Notes: generated by a model from the letters alone, not told the origin. A stretch of 64,000 nt of DNA from Aquabacterium sp. CECT 9606 (GCF_918741295.1 NZ_CAKKNB010000001.1:62001-126000), one strand, 5' to 3'. Shown: positions 27,712 through 37,069, counted from the first letter of the stretch. Program-made: numbers and translations.

Positions 27712-28579
27712 CCGGCTGTCTTCCTTGCTCGAGCGCTTCAGCGTTCGAGCACACTTGTTCCACACCGGGCCCTTGTGTGGCGTAACCACCTACGCCGCCA
27801 AACCCGGGCGTGGCTTTCTGCATGTGCTGCGGCAAGGCGAGATGGTGGTCACGCACCGTGCCAACACCGGCCTGCGCAAGCGCATCCAGGTGTCCGAGCC
27901 CAGCCTGCTGTTCTACCCCAGGCCGCTGGCACACCAGTTCCACAACGCGCCTGATGACGGCGCCGACTTTGCCTGCGCCACGCTCGATTTCGAGGGGGGC
28001 CACACCCACCCCTTGGTGCAGGCCTTGCCGCCGCTGGTGTGTTTGCCTTTGAACCGGGTGGAGGGCCTGGCGCCTGCGCTGGCCTTGTTGTTTGCCGAGA
28101 CCGATCGCGTGCAGTGTGGCCAACGGCTGCTGGCCGATCGGTTGTTCGAGGTGGTCTTGCTGCAGATGCTGCGCTGGCTGCTGGACCACCCCGAGGACGG
28201 TGGTGTGCCGGTGGGCATGCTGACGGGGCTGGCCGATCCGCGCTTGGCCCGTGCGCTGGCCGCCTTGCACGATCATCCTGGCCAACCGTGGAGCCTGGAT
28301 ACCTTGGCGCAAGAGGCCGGCATGTCTCGCACGGCTTTCGCGGCCCGGTTCAAAAGCGTGGTGGGCGCCACTCCCGGCGATTACCTGGCCAACTGGCGCA
28401 TGAGCCTGGCCCAGGCCGGCTTGCGCCAAGGCAAAGCCATCAAGCTGCTGGCCTCGGAGCTGGGCTATGCCAACGCGTCGGCTTTGTCGCGGGTGTTTGC
28501 GCAAAGGATGGGCGTATCGCCACGCCAGTGGTTGACGCAGTCGCGTGGTGAGCACAACAATTTTTCGGTGGAGGTGTAA
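27692..28579 (+). CDS. AraC-family transcriptional regulator
   Basis: This 295-residue regulator has an N-terminal cupin-like sensor domain (about residues 1-170) and a C-terminal AraC double helix-turn-helix (about 190-290), with WSLDTLAQEAGMSRTAFAARFK and the closing LGYANASALSRVF signature. It overlaps the AhpD-like gene by 20 bp and may control it, or may control the bufferin operon that begins 68 bp downstream. The inducer is unknown. Confidence 0.93.
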   Translation: MATQPIDRLSSLLERFSVRAHLFHTGPLCGVTTYAAKPGRGFLHVLRQGEMVVTHRANTGLRKRIQVSEPSLLFYPRPLAHQFHNAPDDGADFACATLDFEGGHTHPLVQALPPLVCLPLNRVEGLAPALALLFAETDRVQCGQRLLADRLFEVVLLQMLRWLLDHPEDGGVPVGMLTGLADPRLARALAALHDHPGQPWSLDTLAQEAGMSRTAFAARFKSVVGATPGDYLANWRMSLAQAGLRQGKAIKLLASELGYANASALSRVFAQRMGVSPRQWLTQSRGEHNNFSVEV

Positions 28580-28647
28580 GAACTGAGTGGGGCGCCCGAC
28601 TACCCCTTTGTTCCTCAACCAAATTTGACCTCACCGGAGAAATCACC

Positions 28648-28938
28648 ATGACCCAACGCAACTCCTCTTCCCTGGCCCTGGCTGCCGCGATGATCGCCAT
28701 GTCGGGCGCCGCCTTTGCCGCCGAAGCACCCGCCGGCAGCATGGGCTCGGCCGTGGCCGCCAGCGACAAAGTGCATTGCTACGGCGTGCACTCCTGCAAG
28801 GGCAACAGCGATTGCAAGACCACTGAAAGCGCCTGCAAGGGCCAGAACGCCTGCAAAGGCCACGGCTTCAAGGCCATGGATGCCAAGGCCTGCCTGAGCA
28901 AGGGCGGCACCATTGGCGACCTGGGCGCCGCCAAGTAA
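28648..28938 (+). CDS. bufA2: BufA2-type bufferin precursor (periplasmic metallophore)
   Basis: This 96-residue exported RiPP precursor has a signal peptide (about residues 1-26, ending AFA-AE) and a mature core of about 70 residues with six cysteines. Three of these lie in CKG units (SCKG, ACKG, ACKG) within the family pattern HCYGVHSC to KACLSKGGT. Bufferins are post-translationally modified peptides whose cysteines are converted by an MNIO enzyme to copper-binding groups and which protect against excess copper in the periplasm. The DUF692 MNIO enzyme and its DUF2063 partner follow at once. A GGAG ribosome-binding site precedes the ATG. No adjacent ECF sigma/anti-sigma pair, usual for several bufferin loci, is seen. 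Confidence 0.9.
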   Translation: MTQRNSSSLALAAAMIAMSGAAFAAEAPAGSMGSAVAASDKVHCYGVHSCKGNSDCKTTESACKGQNACKGHGFKAMDAKACLSKGGTIGDLGAAK

Positions 28939-28946
28939 ACAGGCGC

Positions 28947-29801
28947 ATGAGCACGCGGCCTGCCGTGCTGACGCGGCCCTCGCCCGGTTTCGGGCTGGGG
29001 CTGCGCACCGTGCACTACCCCGACTTCCTGGCCCAGCCCCAAGCGGTGGACTGGCTCGAGATCATTTCCGAGAACTACATGGTGCCCGGCGGCAAGCCGC
29101 TGCGCATGCTCGATGCTTTGCGTGAGCGCTACCCCATGGCCATGCACGGCGTCTCGCTGTCCATCGGCTCGGTGGCCGGGCCTGACGCAAGCTATTTGAA
29201 GAAGCTGGCCGCCTTGGTCCAACGTGTCGATCCCCTCTGGGTGTCAGACCACCTGTGCTGGACCGGCGTGCATGGCCGCCAGTTGCACGACCTCATGCCC
29301 TTGCCCTACACCGACGAAGCACTGGCTCTGGTGGTGCGCAACGTGCGCCAGGTGCAAGACGCCTTAGGCCGCCGTCTGGTGCTGGAGAACGTCTCCAGCT
29401 ATGTTCAATTCCAAAGCTCGCACATGACGGAATGGGAGTTCATCGCCCGCCTGTGCGAAGAGGCCGATTGCCTGCTGCTGCTGGATGTGAACAACATCCA
29501 CGTCAGCAGCGTGAACCATGGCTTTGATGCCGTGGACTTCATCAACCACATCCCTGTGGGCCGCGTGCAGCAGATCCACCTGGCGGGCCACACCGACCAC
29601 GGCGACCACATCATCGACACGCACGACCACCCGGTGGCCGATGCGGTGTGGGCCTTGTACGCCAAGGCCTGCGCGCGCTTTGGCGCGGTGGCCACCATGA
29701 TCGAGCGCGATGACCACATCCCGCCTTTGCCTGAGCTGCTCGCCGAGCTGGACCAGGCGCGCCGCGTGGCCGCCTCGGTGCTCGAAAGGCAGGCTGCATG
29801 A
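28947..29801 (+). CDS. bufB: MNIO-family bufferin maturase (DUF692)
   Basis: This 284-residue multinuclear non-heme iron oxygenase probably oxidises cysteines of the preceding bufferin. The TIM-barrel metal-ligand motifs are all visible in order: EIISENYM (about residue 33), MHGVSLSIG (about 64), SDHLCW (about 98), LENVSSY (about 148), [10 protein letters not shown] (about 179), [20 protein letters not shown] (about 211) and [10 protein letters not shown] (about 251). It begins 8 bp after bufA2, and its stop overlaps bufC, the compact operon typical of this system. Confidence 0.93.
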   Translation: MSTRPAVLTRPSPGFGLGLRTVHYPDFLAQPQAVDWLEIISENYMVPGGKPLRMLDALRERYPMAMHGVSLSIGSVAGPDASYLKKLAALVQRVDPLWVSDHLCWTGVHGRQLHDLMPLPYTDEALALVVRNVRQVQDALGRRLVLENVSSYVQFQSSHMTEWEFIARLCEEADCLLLLDVNNIHVSSVNHGFDAVDFINHIPVGRVQQIHLAGHTDHGDHIIDTHDHPVADAVWALYAKACARFGAVATMIERDDHIPPLPELLAELDQARRVAASVLERQAA

Positions 29802-30610
29802 TGAAAATGCCTGTCGGCTCAACCGCATCGTCGCTAGAGGCCTTGCAGTCACGCCTGCAGGGCCATGTGCTGGCGGGCGATGCAGCCGCTTTGGCGGATG
29901 TGGTCAGCGTGGTGCCGGGCAGCGCAGCGCAGCGCCTGGGCATCTACCACCATGCTTACCGGGCGCGTTTGCAAGAGACCTTGCGCGACAGCTTTGGCCA
30001 CACCTTGCTGTACCTGGGCGACGAATGGTTCGATGCCTTGTCGGCCGAGTTCATCGAGGCAAACCCTTCTGCATCGGCCAACCTGCGCTGGTATGGCTCA
30101 GCCTACCCCGATTGGCTGGCACAGCGTTTGAGCGCGGACGGCACCTTGGGCGACCACCCCGAGGTGGCCGAGATCGCCCGCCTGGACTGGAGCATGCGCG
30201 CCGCCTTTGATGGTGTGGATGCGCCGGTATTGGCCATGGCCGATGTGGCGGCGCTGGCGCCTGAAGATTGGGCCACGGTGGTGTTCAAGCCGCACCCCAC
30301 CTTGGTCCTGATCAGCCTGGGCTGCAACACCTTGAGCCTGTGGCATGCGCTGGACCAGGAGCTTGACGTGCCGCCGGTCGAGGCCTTGCCCTCGCCGATG
30401 GCGGTGGTGGTGTGGCGCTTTGAAGAGCGTCCGCATTTCAGAAGCGTGCCGTCGATCGAGGCAGGGGCTTTGCAGGCGGTGATGCAGGCCAAGTCCTTCG
30501 CGGAGATCTGTGGCTTGCTGGCCGAGATGTTGCCTGAGAACGAGAACGCGGCGACCCTGGCCGGTGGCTACTTGCGCCGCTGGATGGACGAGGGCTTGCT
30601 GGCCAGATAG
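29798..30610 (+). CDS. bufC: Bufferin maturation partner (DUF2063, BufC)
   Basis: This 270-residue protein has the N-terminal DUF2063 (HvfC/BufC) domain (about residues 10-110, with [21 protein letters not shown]), followed by a less conserved C-terminal domain. In the family it binds the MNIO enzyme and recruits the leader of the precursor. ATG at 29798 overlaps the bufB stop; the next codon is also ATG. No DoxX-type membrane gene (bufD) follows; a TetR gene comes next after 52 bp. Confidence 0.9.
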   Translation: MMKMPVGSTASSLEALQSRLQGHVLAGDAAALADVVSVVPGSAAQRLGIYHHAYRARLQETLRDSFGHTLLYLGDEWFDALSAEFIEANPSASANLRWYGSAYPDWLAQRLSADGTLGDHPEVAEIARLDWSMRAAFDGVDAPVLAMADVAALAPEDWATVVFKPHPTLVLISLGCNTLSLWHALDQELDVPPVEALPSPMAVVVWRFEERPHFRSVPSIEAGALQAVMQAKSFAEICGLLAEMLPENENAATLAGGYLRRWMDEGLLAR

Positions 30611-30662
30611 CGCGGTGATAATGCGGGCATGCCATTGCCTTGCTCGGCCTGACACAGCGGCC

Positions 30663-31361
30663 ATGCTTTCGAACACTTCTGATGCCCAGCCCTCTGCGGG
30701 AAAGCGCGGAAAAGGCCGCCCTCCTCGCAATGCGGCTGAAACCGAGCGCATCCGCGGCCACATCCAGGAGGCGGCCGCGCGGGTCTTCGCGGAACACGGC
30801 TCCCATGGTGTGTCGGTCGAGCTGATCACGCAAGCGGGCGACATTTCCAGGCCCACCTTCTACCGTTACTTCAAGAACACCGACGAGGTCCTTGAGCTCG
30901 TTTTGCGGGATGCCAATGATCGCTTGACCGACATGGTGGTGGCGGCCATTCGCGAAGCCGCGGGGCCTTTGCAGAAAGTGGAGGCCGGCCTTCTGGCTTG
31001 GCGAGCATGGGGCCAGCAAGCCGGCCCCTTGTTGCGCGCCATCTATGCGGAAATGCATGATGCGCGGTCTCCTGCCGCGGCTCACCGCCAGCGCGTGCTG
31101 ACCGCCATCGGGGCCGAACTGCAGAACATGGCACTCAGCCTGGGGCGCACCTCGTTTGACCCGCTCCAGGTGGAGTCGTTCGTGATTGGCGTCGAGTACC
31201 TTGGCTACCGTTTCCACTGTGGCCCTGAGGCCCCGTCCGATGCGCTGTGGCAGCGCACCAGGCAAGCCATGATCAGGTTGGCCATCGGCCTGCTCGGCGG
31301 GCGGACCGAGTGGGCGAATGCCACTCAGTTGGCTGAAGTTCTGGGCGTGAAGCTGGGCTGA
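30663..31361 (+). CDS. TetR/AcrR-family transcriptional regulator
   Basis: This 232-residue regulator has a basic N-terminal extension (GKRGKGRPPRNA) before the helix-turn-helix (about residues 35-80, VSVELITQAGDISRPTFYRYF), with a helical ligand domain after it. The frame is open into bufC; the ATG at 30663 gives a normal protein. It is transcribed towards a CMD-family gene and a CoA-transferase gene that may be its targets. The inducer is unknown. Confidence 0.9.
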   Translation: MLSNTSDAQPSAGKRGKGRPPRNAAETERIRGHIQEAAARVFAEHGSHGVSVELITQAGDISRPTFYRYFKNTDEVLELVLRDANDRLTDMVVAAIREAAGPLQKVEAGLLAWRAWGQQAGPLLRAIYAEMHDARSPAAAHRQRVLTAIGAELQNMALSLGRTSFDPLQVESFVIGVEYLGYRFHCGPEAPSDALWQRTRQAMIRLAIGLLGGRTEWANATQLAEVLGVKLG

Positions 31362-31503
31362 TGGCCCGCGCAGTCTGGCCGAGCGGGCTGCCATGTGGTT
31401 CCTTGCGCACAATCAGTGGTGGCCACCCGATAACCCTGGCGCGATGACGGCCGCCGCGGATCCCTATGCTCGAAGGCCTCACTTCCAAAGCCAAGGATCT
31501 GCT

Positions 31504-32070
31504 GTGCGCCTACCTCTGATTCCGCCCCAAGACCTCACGCCCGAACAAAAGCCCTTGTACGACGACATGCGCAAGGGCATCGCCAGCCACTTCAATGCCT
31601 TCAAGGTTGAGCGCGAAGATGGCGCCCTGATGGGGCCGTGGAATCCGTGGTTGCACGAGCCCGCCATCGGCAAGGCCATCTGGGATCTGACCCTGGCGAT
31701 GACCGCCAAGGCCGTGCTGCCCGATCCGGTGCGCCAGATCGCCATCCTGGTGGTCGGTGCGCGCTTCGACGCGGCCTACGAGTTGTACGCGCACATTGCG
31801 GTGGCCGAAGGCGAGGGCATGTCCCCCGAACGGCTGTCCACGCTGGTGGCCGACCTCAAGCCCAATGACCTGAACAGGGAAGAAAGCGTGGCCTTCGACG
31901 TGGCCTATGCGCTGAGCCGGGGCGGCGTTCTGCCCGAGCCGGTCTACAGCCTGGCGGTGAAGACTTTCGGACAGCATGGCGCCAATGAGCTGATCTACCT
32001 GGTGGGCCTTTACGCCCTGGTGTCGACCACGCTCAACGGCTTCAACGTGCCGGTGCCCGAACGCGAGTGA
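31504..32070 (+). CDS. Carboxymuconolactone decarboxylase family protein (no CxxC)
   Basis: This 188-residue helical protein is of the CMD family, but no CxxC redox pair is present, unlike the AhpD-like paralogue at 27.2 kb, so peroxidase activity is unlikely. The frame is open to 31393. The GTG at 31504 is preferred because AAGGA precedes it and it gives the family N-terminus (V/M)RLPLIPPQDLTPEQ. An ATG at 31444 is an alternative that would add 20 residues. It lies between a TetR gene and a CoA-hydrolase gene in one direction, so a role in an acyl-CoA or aromatic catabolic pathway is possible. Confidence 0.82.
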   Translation: MRLPLIPPQDLTPEQKPLYDDMRKGIASHFNAFKVEREDGALMGPWNPWLHEPAIGKAIWDLTLAMTAKAVLPDPVRQIAILVVGARFDAAYELYAHIAVAEGEGMSPERLSTLVADLKPNDLNREESVAFDVAYALSRGGVLPEPVYSLAVKTFGQHGANELIYLVGLYALVSTTLNGFNVPVPERE

Positions 32071-32122
32071 GCGCGCGGTATGCTCGTCCGGCAAGCCCGG
32101 CCCTTCCGGGCAGGAGGTGTGC

Positions 32123-34288
32123 ATGACGGGGCCTGCGGTGATGTTGGACGACGTGTCGCAAGCGGTGGACGACATCATCGCGCGCATCGGCAAGAACCTG
32201 GTGGTGGGCCTGCCGCTGGGCCTGGGAAAACCGGTCGAGCTGGTCAATGCGCTGTATGCGCGGGCTGTGCAAGACGGCAGCCTGCAACTGAAGATCCTCA
32301 CCGCACTCTCGCTGGAAAAGCCCACCGGCAGCAGCGCCATCGAAAGCGCCTTCCTCAAGCCTTTCGTCGAGCGCGTGTTCGGTGGCGTGCCCGAGCTGGA
32401 CGTGATCGCCGCCTTGCGCGCCAACCGCCTGCCCGCCAATGTGCAGGTCTGCGAGTTCTTCTTCCGGCCTGGCGCCTTCATGGACAACGCGCACGCGCAG
32501 CAGCACTACATCAGCAGCAACTACACGCACGCCGCACGTGATGTATTCAACCACGGCTGCAACGTCGTCGCGCAGATGATTTGCAAGCGCGACACGCCCG
32601 AGGGCACGCGCTACTCGCTCTCGTGCAACCCTGATACGCCACCCGAGCTGGTCGACATGCTGCGTGCCAGCGGCCGGCCGCACCTGGTGGTTGGCGTGGT
32701 CAACCAGAACCTGCCCTTCATGTTCAACGATGCCGAGGTGGGGCCCGAGGCCTTCCACATCGTTGTCGACCATGCGCGCTATACCTCGCCGCTGTTCTCG
32801 AATCCCAAGCTGGGCGTGACCACGCCCGACCACATGATCGGCCTGCACGCCAGCAGCCTCATCAAGGATGGCGGCACGCTGCAACTGGGCATTGGCGCCC
32901 TGGGCGATGCGATCGTGTACGCCGCGCAGCTGCGCCACGCGCAGAACGCCGAGTATCTGAAGGTGCTGGGCGATTGCGGCATCCTCGCAAACTCAGGCAC
33001 GCTGATCAAGGACATCGGCGGAACCGCGCCCTTTGAGCAAGGCCTGTATGGCGCCACCGAGATGTTCGTGGATGGCTACCTGCACCTGCTGCGGGCCGGC
33101 ATCCTCAAGCGCCGCGTGCATGACTTCTGGGCCTTGCAGCAACTGGTGAATGAAGGGCGCTGCGATCCCGAGCATTTGAAGCCGCAGGTGCTGGATGATC
33201 TTGCCTCGCTGGGCGTGCGCGTGATCCGGGGCGCGGACTTCAAGGTGCTGCAACACCATGGCCTGTTCAACGACGAGACCTGTTACGACGAAGGCCACAT
33301 CGTGGCGCCCGATGGCACCCGCGTCATCGCCAATGTGGCCGACCCGCAGTCGCGGCAAGTGATGGCCGAGCAGTGCTTGGGCCAGCGCTTGCGCAACGGC
33401 ATCGTGCTGCACGGCGGTTTCTTCCTCGGCCCGCTCGATTTCTACGAAGGACTGCGCCGCATGCCCGAAGCCCAGGCCCGTGAGATCTGCATGACGGGTG
33501 TGAGCAAGATCAACCAGCTGGACCGTAATCCACGCCTGTACCGGCAGCAGCGCGTGCATGCGCGCTTCATGAACACCGGCATCCTGGCCACCTTGTCGGG
33601 CGCGGTGTGTTCGGATGGGCTGGAGGATTTGCGCGTGGTCTCGGGCGTGGGCGGGCAGTACAACTTCGTGGCCATGGCACACGAGTTGCCCACGGGGCGG
33701 TCGATCCTGATGGTGCGCGCGGTGCGTGACAAAGGCAAAGGCGGGCCCAGCAGCAACATCGTCTTCAACTACGGCCACACCACCATCCCGCGCCACCTGC
33801 GCGACATCGTCATCACCGAGTACGGCATCGCCGATCTGCGCTCGCGCACCGATGCCGAGGTGATCAAGGCCTTGCTCAACATCGCGGACTCGCGCTTTCA
33901 AGGTGGGCTGATGGACGCGGCCAAGCGTGCTGGCAAGCTGGAGCCTGGCTACCAGATCCCTGATGCCTTTCAACACAACCTGCCCGAGCGGCTGGAGCGG
34001 CAACTGGCGGGCTTCAGGCCACGGCAACTGTTCCCCGCGTTTCCCTTCGGCACTGATTTGACGGATGAGGAGGTGATGCTTGGCAAGGTGTTGAGGGCCG
34101 TCAAGAAGCGCGCCGACACCGCGCCCAAGTGGCAACTTGCGTGGGCCGCGTTGTGGCCTGGTGCATGGCGCATCCCGCCATCGGCTCGGCCTTACCTGGA
34201 CTGGCTGGCGCTGTCGGAGCCCCGCACGCTGCAGGACAGGGTGGCGCGTGCCTTGGTGGTGGAAGAACTGAAGGCTGCCGGGATCTGA
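32123..34288 (+). CDS. Acetyl-CoA hydrolase/transferase family protein, long form
   Basis: This 721-residue enzyme of the acetyl-CoA hydrolase / 4-hydroxybutyrate CoA-transferase superfamily swaps or hydrolyses CoA thioesters. N-terminal and C-terminal CoA-transferase lobes are visible. The C-terminal lobe has SGVGGQYNFVAMAH and the TEYGIADLRSRTDAEV motif at about residues 510-580. The protein is about 200 residues longer than the 500-residue enzymes. The extra sequence lies in mid-protein (about 230-400) and at the C-terminus, as in long forms seen in Burkholderiales. The ATG at 32123 has AGGAGG 5 bp upstream and is preferred to the GTG two codons before. The substrate is unknown. Confidence 0.87.
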   Translation: MTGPAVMLDDVSQAVDDIIARIGKNLVVGLPLGLGKPVELVNALYARAVQDGSLQLKILTALSLEKPTGSSAIESAFLKPFVERVFGGVPELDVIAALRANRLPANVQVCEFFFRPGAFMDNAHAQQHYISSNYTHAARDVFNHGCNVVAQMICKRDTPEGTRYSLSCNPDTPPELVDMLRASGRPHLVVGVVNQNLPFMFNDAEVGPEAFHIVVDHARYTSPLFSNPKLGVTTPDHMIGLHASSLIKDGGTLQLGIGALGDAIVYAAQLRHAQNAEYLKVLGDCGILANSGTLIKDIGGTAPFEQGLYGATEMFVDGYLHLLRAGILKRRVHDFWALQQLVNEGRCDPEHLKPQVLDDLASLGVRVIRGADFKVLQHHGLFNDETCYDEGHIVAPDGTRVIANVADPQSRQVMAEQCLGQRLRNGIVLHGGFFLGPLDFYEGLRRMPEAQAREICMTGVSKINQLDRNPRLYRQQRVHARFMNTGILATLSGAVCSDGLEDLRVVSGVGGQYNFVAMAHELPTGRSILMVRAVRDKGKGGPSSNIVFNYGHTTIPRHLRDIVITEYGIADLRSRTDAEVIKALLNIADSRFQGGLMDAAKRAGKLEPGYQIPDAFQHNLPERLERQLAGFRPRQLFPAFPFGTDLTDEEVMLGKVLRAVKKRADTAPKWQLAWAALWPGAWRIPPSARPYLDWLALSEPRTLQDRVARALVVEELKAAGI

Positions 34289-34357
34289 GCGCCAGGTGCG
34301 CCACCACCCAAGCCCGGCAGGCGGCTCAACAGGCCTGACACCGCGCCGGTGCCGCCA

Positions 34358-35254
34358 TCAAAGTGCGTTGAGCGGTATCTTGAGGTAGCGCTGGCCGTTG
34401 GATTCCGGCTCGGGCAACTCGCCCGCGCGCATGTTCACCTGCACCGACGGCAGGATCAGCGTGGGCATGCTCAGCGTGGCATCGCGGGCCTGGCGCATCG
34501 CGACGAACGCTTCCTCGCTGATGCCGTTGCGCACGTGGATGTTCTGGGCGCGTTCTTCACCGACGCTGCTCACGAACGCCACTTCGCGACCATTCGGCAG
34601 GTAGTCGTGGCACATGTACAGCATCGTGTCTGGCGGCAAGCTCAGCACCTTGTTGATGGAGCGGAAGAGCGTGCGGGCGTCGCCACCCGGAAAGTCGCAG
34701 CGCGCCGTGCCGTAGTCCGGCATGAAGATCGTGTCTCCGACGAAGGCCGACTTCGTCTTGTCGGCGCCATCACCTTCCGTCACCACATAGGTCATGCAGG
34801 CCGGTGTGTGGCCGGGTGTGTGCATCGCGCAGACCTGGAGCCTACCGATGGCGAAACGCTCACCGTCTGCAAAAAGGTGGTCGAACTGCCGGCCATCCCG
34901 GGCGAAATCGCTGCCCGCGTTGAAGAGCGTGCCGAAGACGTCTTGAACAGCCTTGATGTGCTCGCCGATGCCGAGCTTTCCACCGAGTCGCTGCTTGAGA
35001 TACGGTGCGGCTGAAAGGTGATCGGCGTGCACATGGGTTTCCAGGATCCAGTCCACCGTCGCGCCGAGCTCCCGGACGCGGGCGACCAGCTTGTCCGCGC
35101 TGTCATGCGATGTGCGCCCCGACGCCGGATCGTAGTCGAGCACGCTGTCGATCAGCGCGCACCGATTCGTCGACCGGTCGAGGACGAGGTAGCTCACCGT
35201 CCAGGTGGCGGGATCGAAGAAGCCATCGACCTGCAGTGTCCTTCGGTTGCCCAT
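34358..35254 (-). CDS. MBL-fold hydrolase, persulfide dioxygenase / Blh-like
   Basis: This 298-residue metallo-beta-lactamase-fold protein is of the ETHE1/Blh group. Metal motifs are HVHADHLSAAP (about residue 62), HTPGHTPA (about 122), GDTIFMPDYGTARCDFPGGDA (about 152) and a final His in YMCHDYLPNG (about 188). Members oxidise glutathione persulfide to sulfite (ETHE1/PDO) or belong to the BigR-controlled sulfide-detoxification set. It is the second gene after a DUF2892 membrane protein, and the FisR-like activator lies just upstream, which supports a sulfane-sulfur role. Exact substrate is inferred from context. Confidence 0.87.
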   Translation of the reverse strand: MGNRRTLQVDGFFDPATWTVSYLVLDRSTNRCALIDSVLDYDPASGRTSHDSADKLVARVRELGATVDWILETHVHADHLSAAPYLKQRLGGKLGIGEHIKAVQDVFGTLFNAGSDFARDGRQFDHLFADGERFAIGRLQVCAMHTPGHTPACMTYVVTEGDGADKTKSAFVGDTIFMPDYGTARCDFPGGDARTLFRSINKVLSLPPDTMLYMCHDYLPNGREVAFVSSVGEERAQNIHVRNGISEEAFVAMRQARDATLSMPTLILPSVQVNMRAGELPEPESNGQRYLKIPLNAL

Positions 35255-35266
35255 CTGATCACCCAG

Positions 35267-35461
35267 TCAGCGCCGGTTGATCGCGCACGTGCGGATGCCG
35301 AGCACCGAGTACAGCGGACACGTTCCGATGGCGCCCGTGATCAGCGGCACGATGCCGATGTAGCCCCACAAGCCGATGACGTTCGTGGTGGCGAGTCCGA
35401 TCAAGAGCAAACCGCCGCTGACGCGCAGCACGCGGTCGAGGGTGCCTTCGTTCTTTTGCAT
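35267..35461 (-). CDS. DUF2892 / YgaP-type small membrane protein
   Basis: This 64-residue inner-membrane protein has two hydrophobic segments with the family pattern GTLDRVLRV followed by GLWGYIGIVPLITG and a CPLYSVLGI-like tail with two cysteines. Such domains accompany rhodanese and persulfide-handling proteins (YgaP, BigR operons). The ATG at 35461 is chosen over the longer frame because AGGAG lies just upstream. The MBL-fold gene starts 12 bp after it. A sigma-54-like promoter and a long inverted repeat lie upstream. Confidence 0.88.
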   Translation of the reverse strand: MQKNEGTLDRVLRVSGGLLLIGLATTNVIGLWGYIGIVPLITGAIGTCPLYSVLGIRTCAINRR

Positions 35462-35508
35462 GAGAGTCTCCTGGGGTGGCACAGCGAAGTGCTGCTGATG
35501 GCTGCATT

Positions 35509-35523
35509 TCAAGACCCGTGCCA
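35509..35523 (-). promoter_or_regulatory. Sigma-54-like promoter for DUF2892-MBL operon
   Basis: On the minus strand the sequence reads TGGCAC, then GGGTC, then TTGA. It matches the -24/-12 consensus TGGCAC-N5-TTGC except for the last base. Predicted transcription would start near 35498, giving a leader of about 37 nt before the ATG at 35461. The sigma-54 activator gene is directly upstream. Confidence 0.55.
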
Positions 35524-35611
35524 TGGCCATGCCGCCGAGGATTTTTTCGCCAACCCCTTGTTCACAAAGGGAATTTCACAACCGCGTGCACCTGGCCGAT
35601 CCTATCGGGAG

Positions 35612-35647
35612 CTGCCATCTGGCAGGAAGTCATCCGCCAGATGGCAG
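35612..35647. promoter_or_regulatory. Inverted-repeat upstream activator site (putative FisR-like binding site)
   Basis: There are perfect 12-bp arms, CTGCCATCTGGC at 35612-35623 and GCCAGATGGCAG at 35636-35647, with a 12-bp spacer. Each arm contains the motif TGCCA-N2-TGGCA (one mismatch in the right copy). It lies about 90-125 bp upstream of the sigma-54-like -24 element, the usual enhancer distance for sigma-54 activators. Confidence 0.6.
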
Positions 35648-35682
35648 TCCGGGCTGCCAATGGCGTCGCCCCATGCCGAGTG

Positions 35683-37035
35683 TCAGAGCAGGCCCAGCGA
35701 CTTCAACCGTCTGTACAAGGTCCGCTCGCTCATGCCCAGATGGGCTGCCAGTTCAAGGCGCGTGCCCCGGAAAGCCTTGACCACTTCCCTCAGTCCATCG
35801 TCGTCCCACCGATGGGACGCCTGGATGCCGCTGCCTGAAGCCGCCGGGGGGCGGGCGTCGGCCCCGAGTTCGGCCGGCAGGTACTCGGCGCGGATGATCC
35901 CGTCATCGGCGAACAGGCGCGCCCGGTCCAGCACATTGCGCAGTTCGCGGATGTTGCCGGGCCAGCTGTGTTGCTGCAACCGGGCCATCGCCGCCGGTTC
36001 GACCGACATGCGTTGCTTCGCAGGGGCGCCGCGTTGCAAGAACGAATCAACCAGCATCTGAATGTCGGTGGCGCGCTCTCTCAGCGGGGGCAGGTGGATC
36101 GGGAAGGCGCTGATCCGGTAATAGAGGTCCTGACGGAATCGGCCATCTTCCACCATCTGGGCCAGCGGCTTGTGGGTGGCCGCCACCAGCCGAAAATCAG
36201 CCTGCTGGGTCTCCAGGCTGCCGATGCGGCGGAACGACCCCGACTCGACCAGCCGGAGCAGCTTCACCTGCATCGACAGCGGCACATCGCCCATTTCGTC
36301 CAGGAACAGCGTGCCGCCTTGCGCTGTCTCGACGAGGCCTTTCTTGCGCGAGTTGGCGCCGGTGAAGGAACCCCTCTCGTGGCCGAACAGCTCGCTTTCG
36401 AACAGCGTCTCGGTGAGCCCGGAGCAGTCGACGACCACGAAAGGGCCGCCCGAGCGATCGCTGGCCTCGTGGACGGCGCGGGCGAACAGCTCCTTGCCGG
36501 TGCCCGACTCTCCGAGGAGCAACACGGGCAGCATCGACGGACCAACGCGCTGCACCGCCTCCAGGGCGGCATTGAAGGCGGGGGAGCGCCCGACGAGCCC
36601 CTCGCCGCTGGGCTGGGCCGAGGCATGGCGCACGGTGGCCAGCCGCTCGACATAGGCCACGACCTCACGGTGCTCGTCCAGGATTGGACGAAGCTCGACA
36701 TCGACCTGCTCGGGACCACGGGGCGTGTGGTGGATGTGCAGCACGCGATCGGGCCCCTTCAGCTCGAACGACTTTTTCATCGGGCAGTGCTCGCCCGCCT
36801 GGTCGCACGGCACGTCGTAGTGGTGCGAGATGCGGAAGCACTTGTGGCCGATGTAGGGCTTGTCGACCGCCGCGAACTGGCGCTTGTAGGCGGTGTTGGC
36901 CGCCAGGATGTTGTAGTTGGGGTCGAGCATGATCATCGGCTGCGCCTCGTGCTCCAGGAACGAGATCAAGGCCTGGACCTGCGGTGCCGAGCGCAGCAAA
37001 GGAGGTTGTGGCGAGGGTGAGGTGGGCATGCGCAT
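35683..37035 (-). CDS. fisR: Sigma-54-dependent activator, FisR-like sulfane-sulfur sensor
   Basis: This is a protein of about 450 residues. The N-terminal PAS-like sensor domain (about residues 20-130) has three cysteines at about 66, 77 and 84, with spacing 11 and 7. As recalled, this is the same spacing as the sensor cysteines of FisR from Cupriavidus (C53, C64, C71). The AAA+ domain has Walker A GESGTGKE, the sigma-54 contact loop GSFTGA (a GAFTGA variant) and Walker B LFLDEMGD. A Fis-type helix-turn-helix closes the protein. The start is uncertain: ATGs at 37029, 37035 and 37056 are possible. It is divergent from the cyd operon and upstream of persulfide genes; it probably activates both. 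Confidence 0.88.
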   Translation of the reverse strand: MRMPTSPSPQPPLLRSAPQVQALISFLEHEAQPMIMLDPNYNILAANTAYKRQFAAVDKPYIGHKCFRISHHYDVPCDQAGEHCPMKKSFELKGPDRVLHIHHTPRGPEQVDVELRPILDEHREVVAYVERLATVRHASAQPSGEGLVGRSPAFNAALEAVQRVGPSMLPVLLLGESGTGKELFARAVHEASDRSGGPFVVVDCSGLTETLFESELFGHERGSFTGANSRKKGLVETAQGGTLFLDEMGDVPLSMQVKLLRLVESGSFRRIGSLETQQADFRLVAATHKPLAQMVEDGRFRQDLYYRISAFPIHLPPLRERATDIQMLVDSFLQRGAPAKQRMSVEPAAMARLQQHSWPGNIRELRNVLDRARLFADDGIIRAEYLPAELGADARPPAASGSGIQASHRWDDDGLREVVKAFRGTRLELAAHLGMSERTLYRRLKSLGLL

Positions 37036-37069
37036 GCTCGATGGGTTGCAGGCCATTGTGTGCCGTGAC

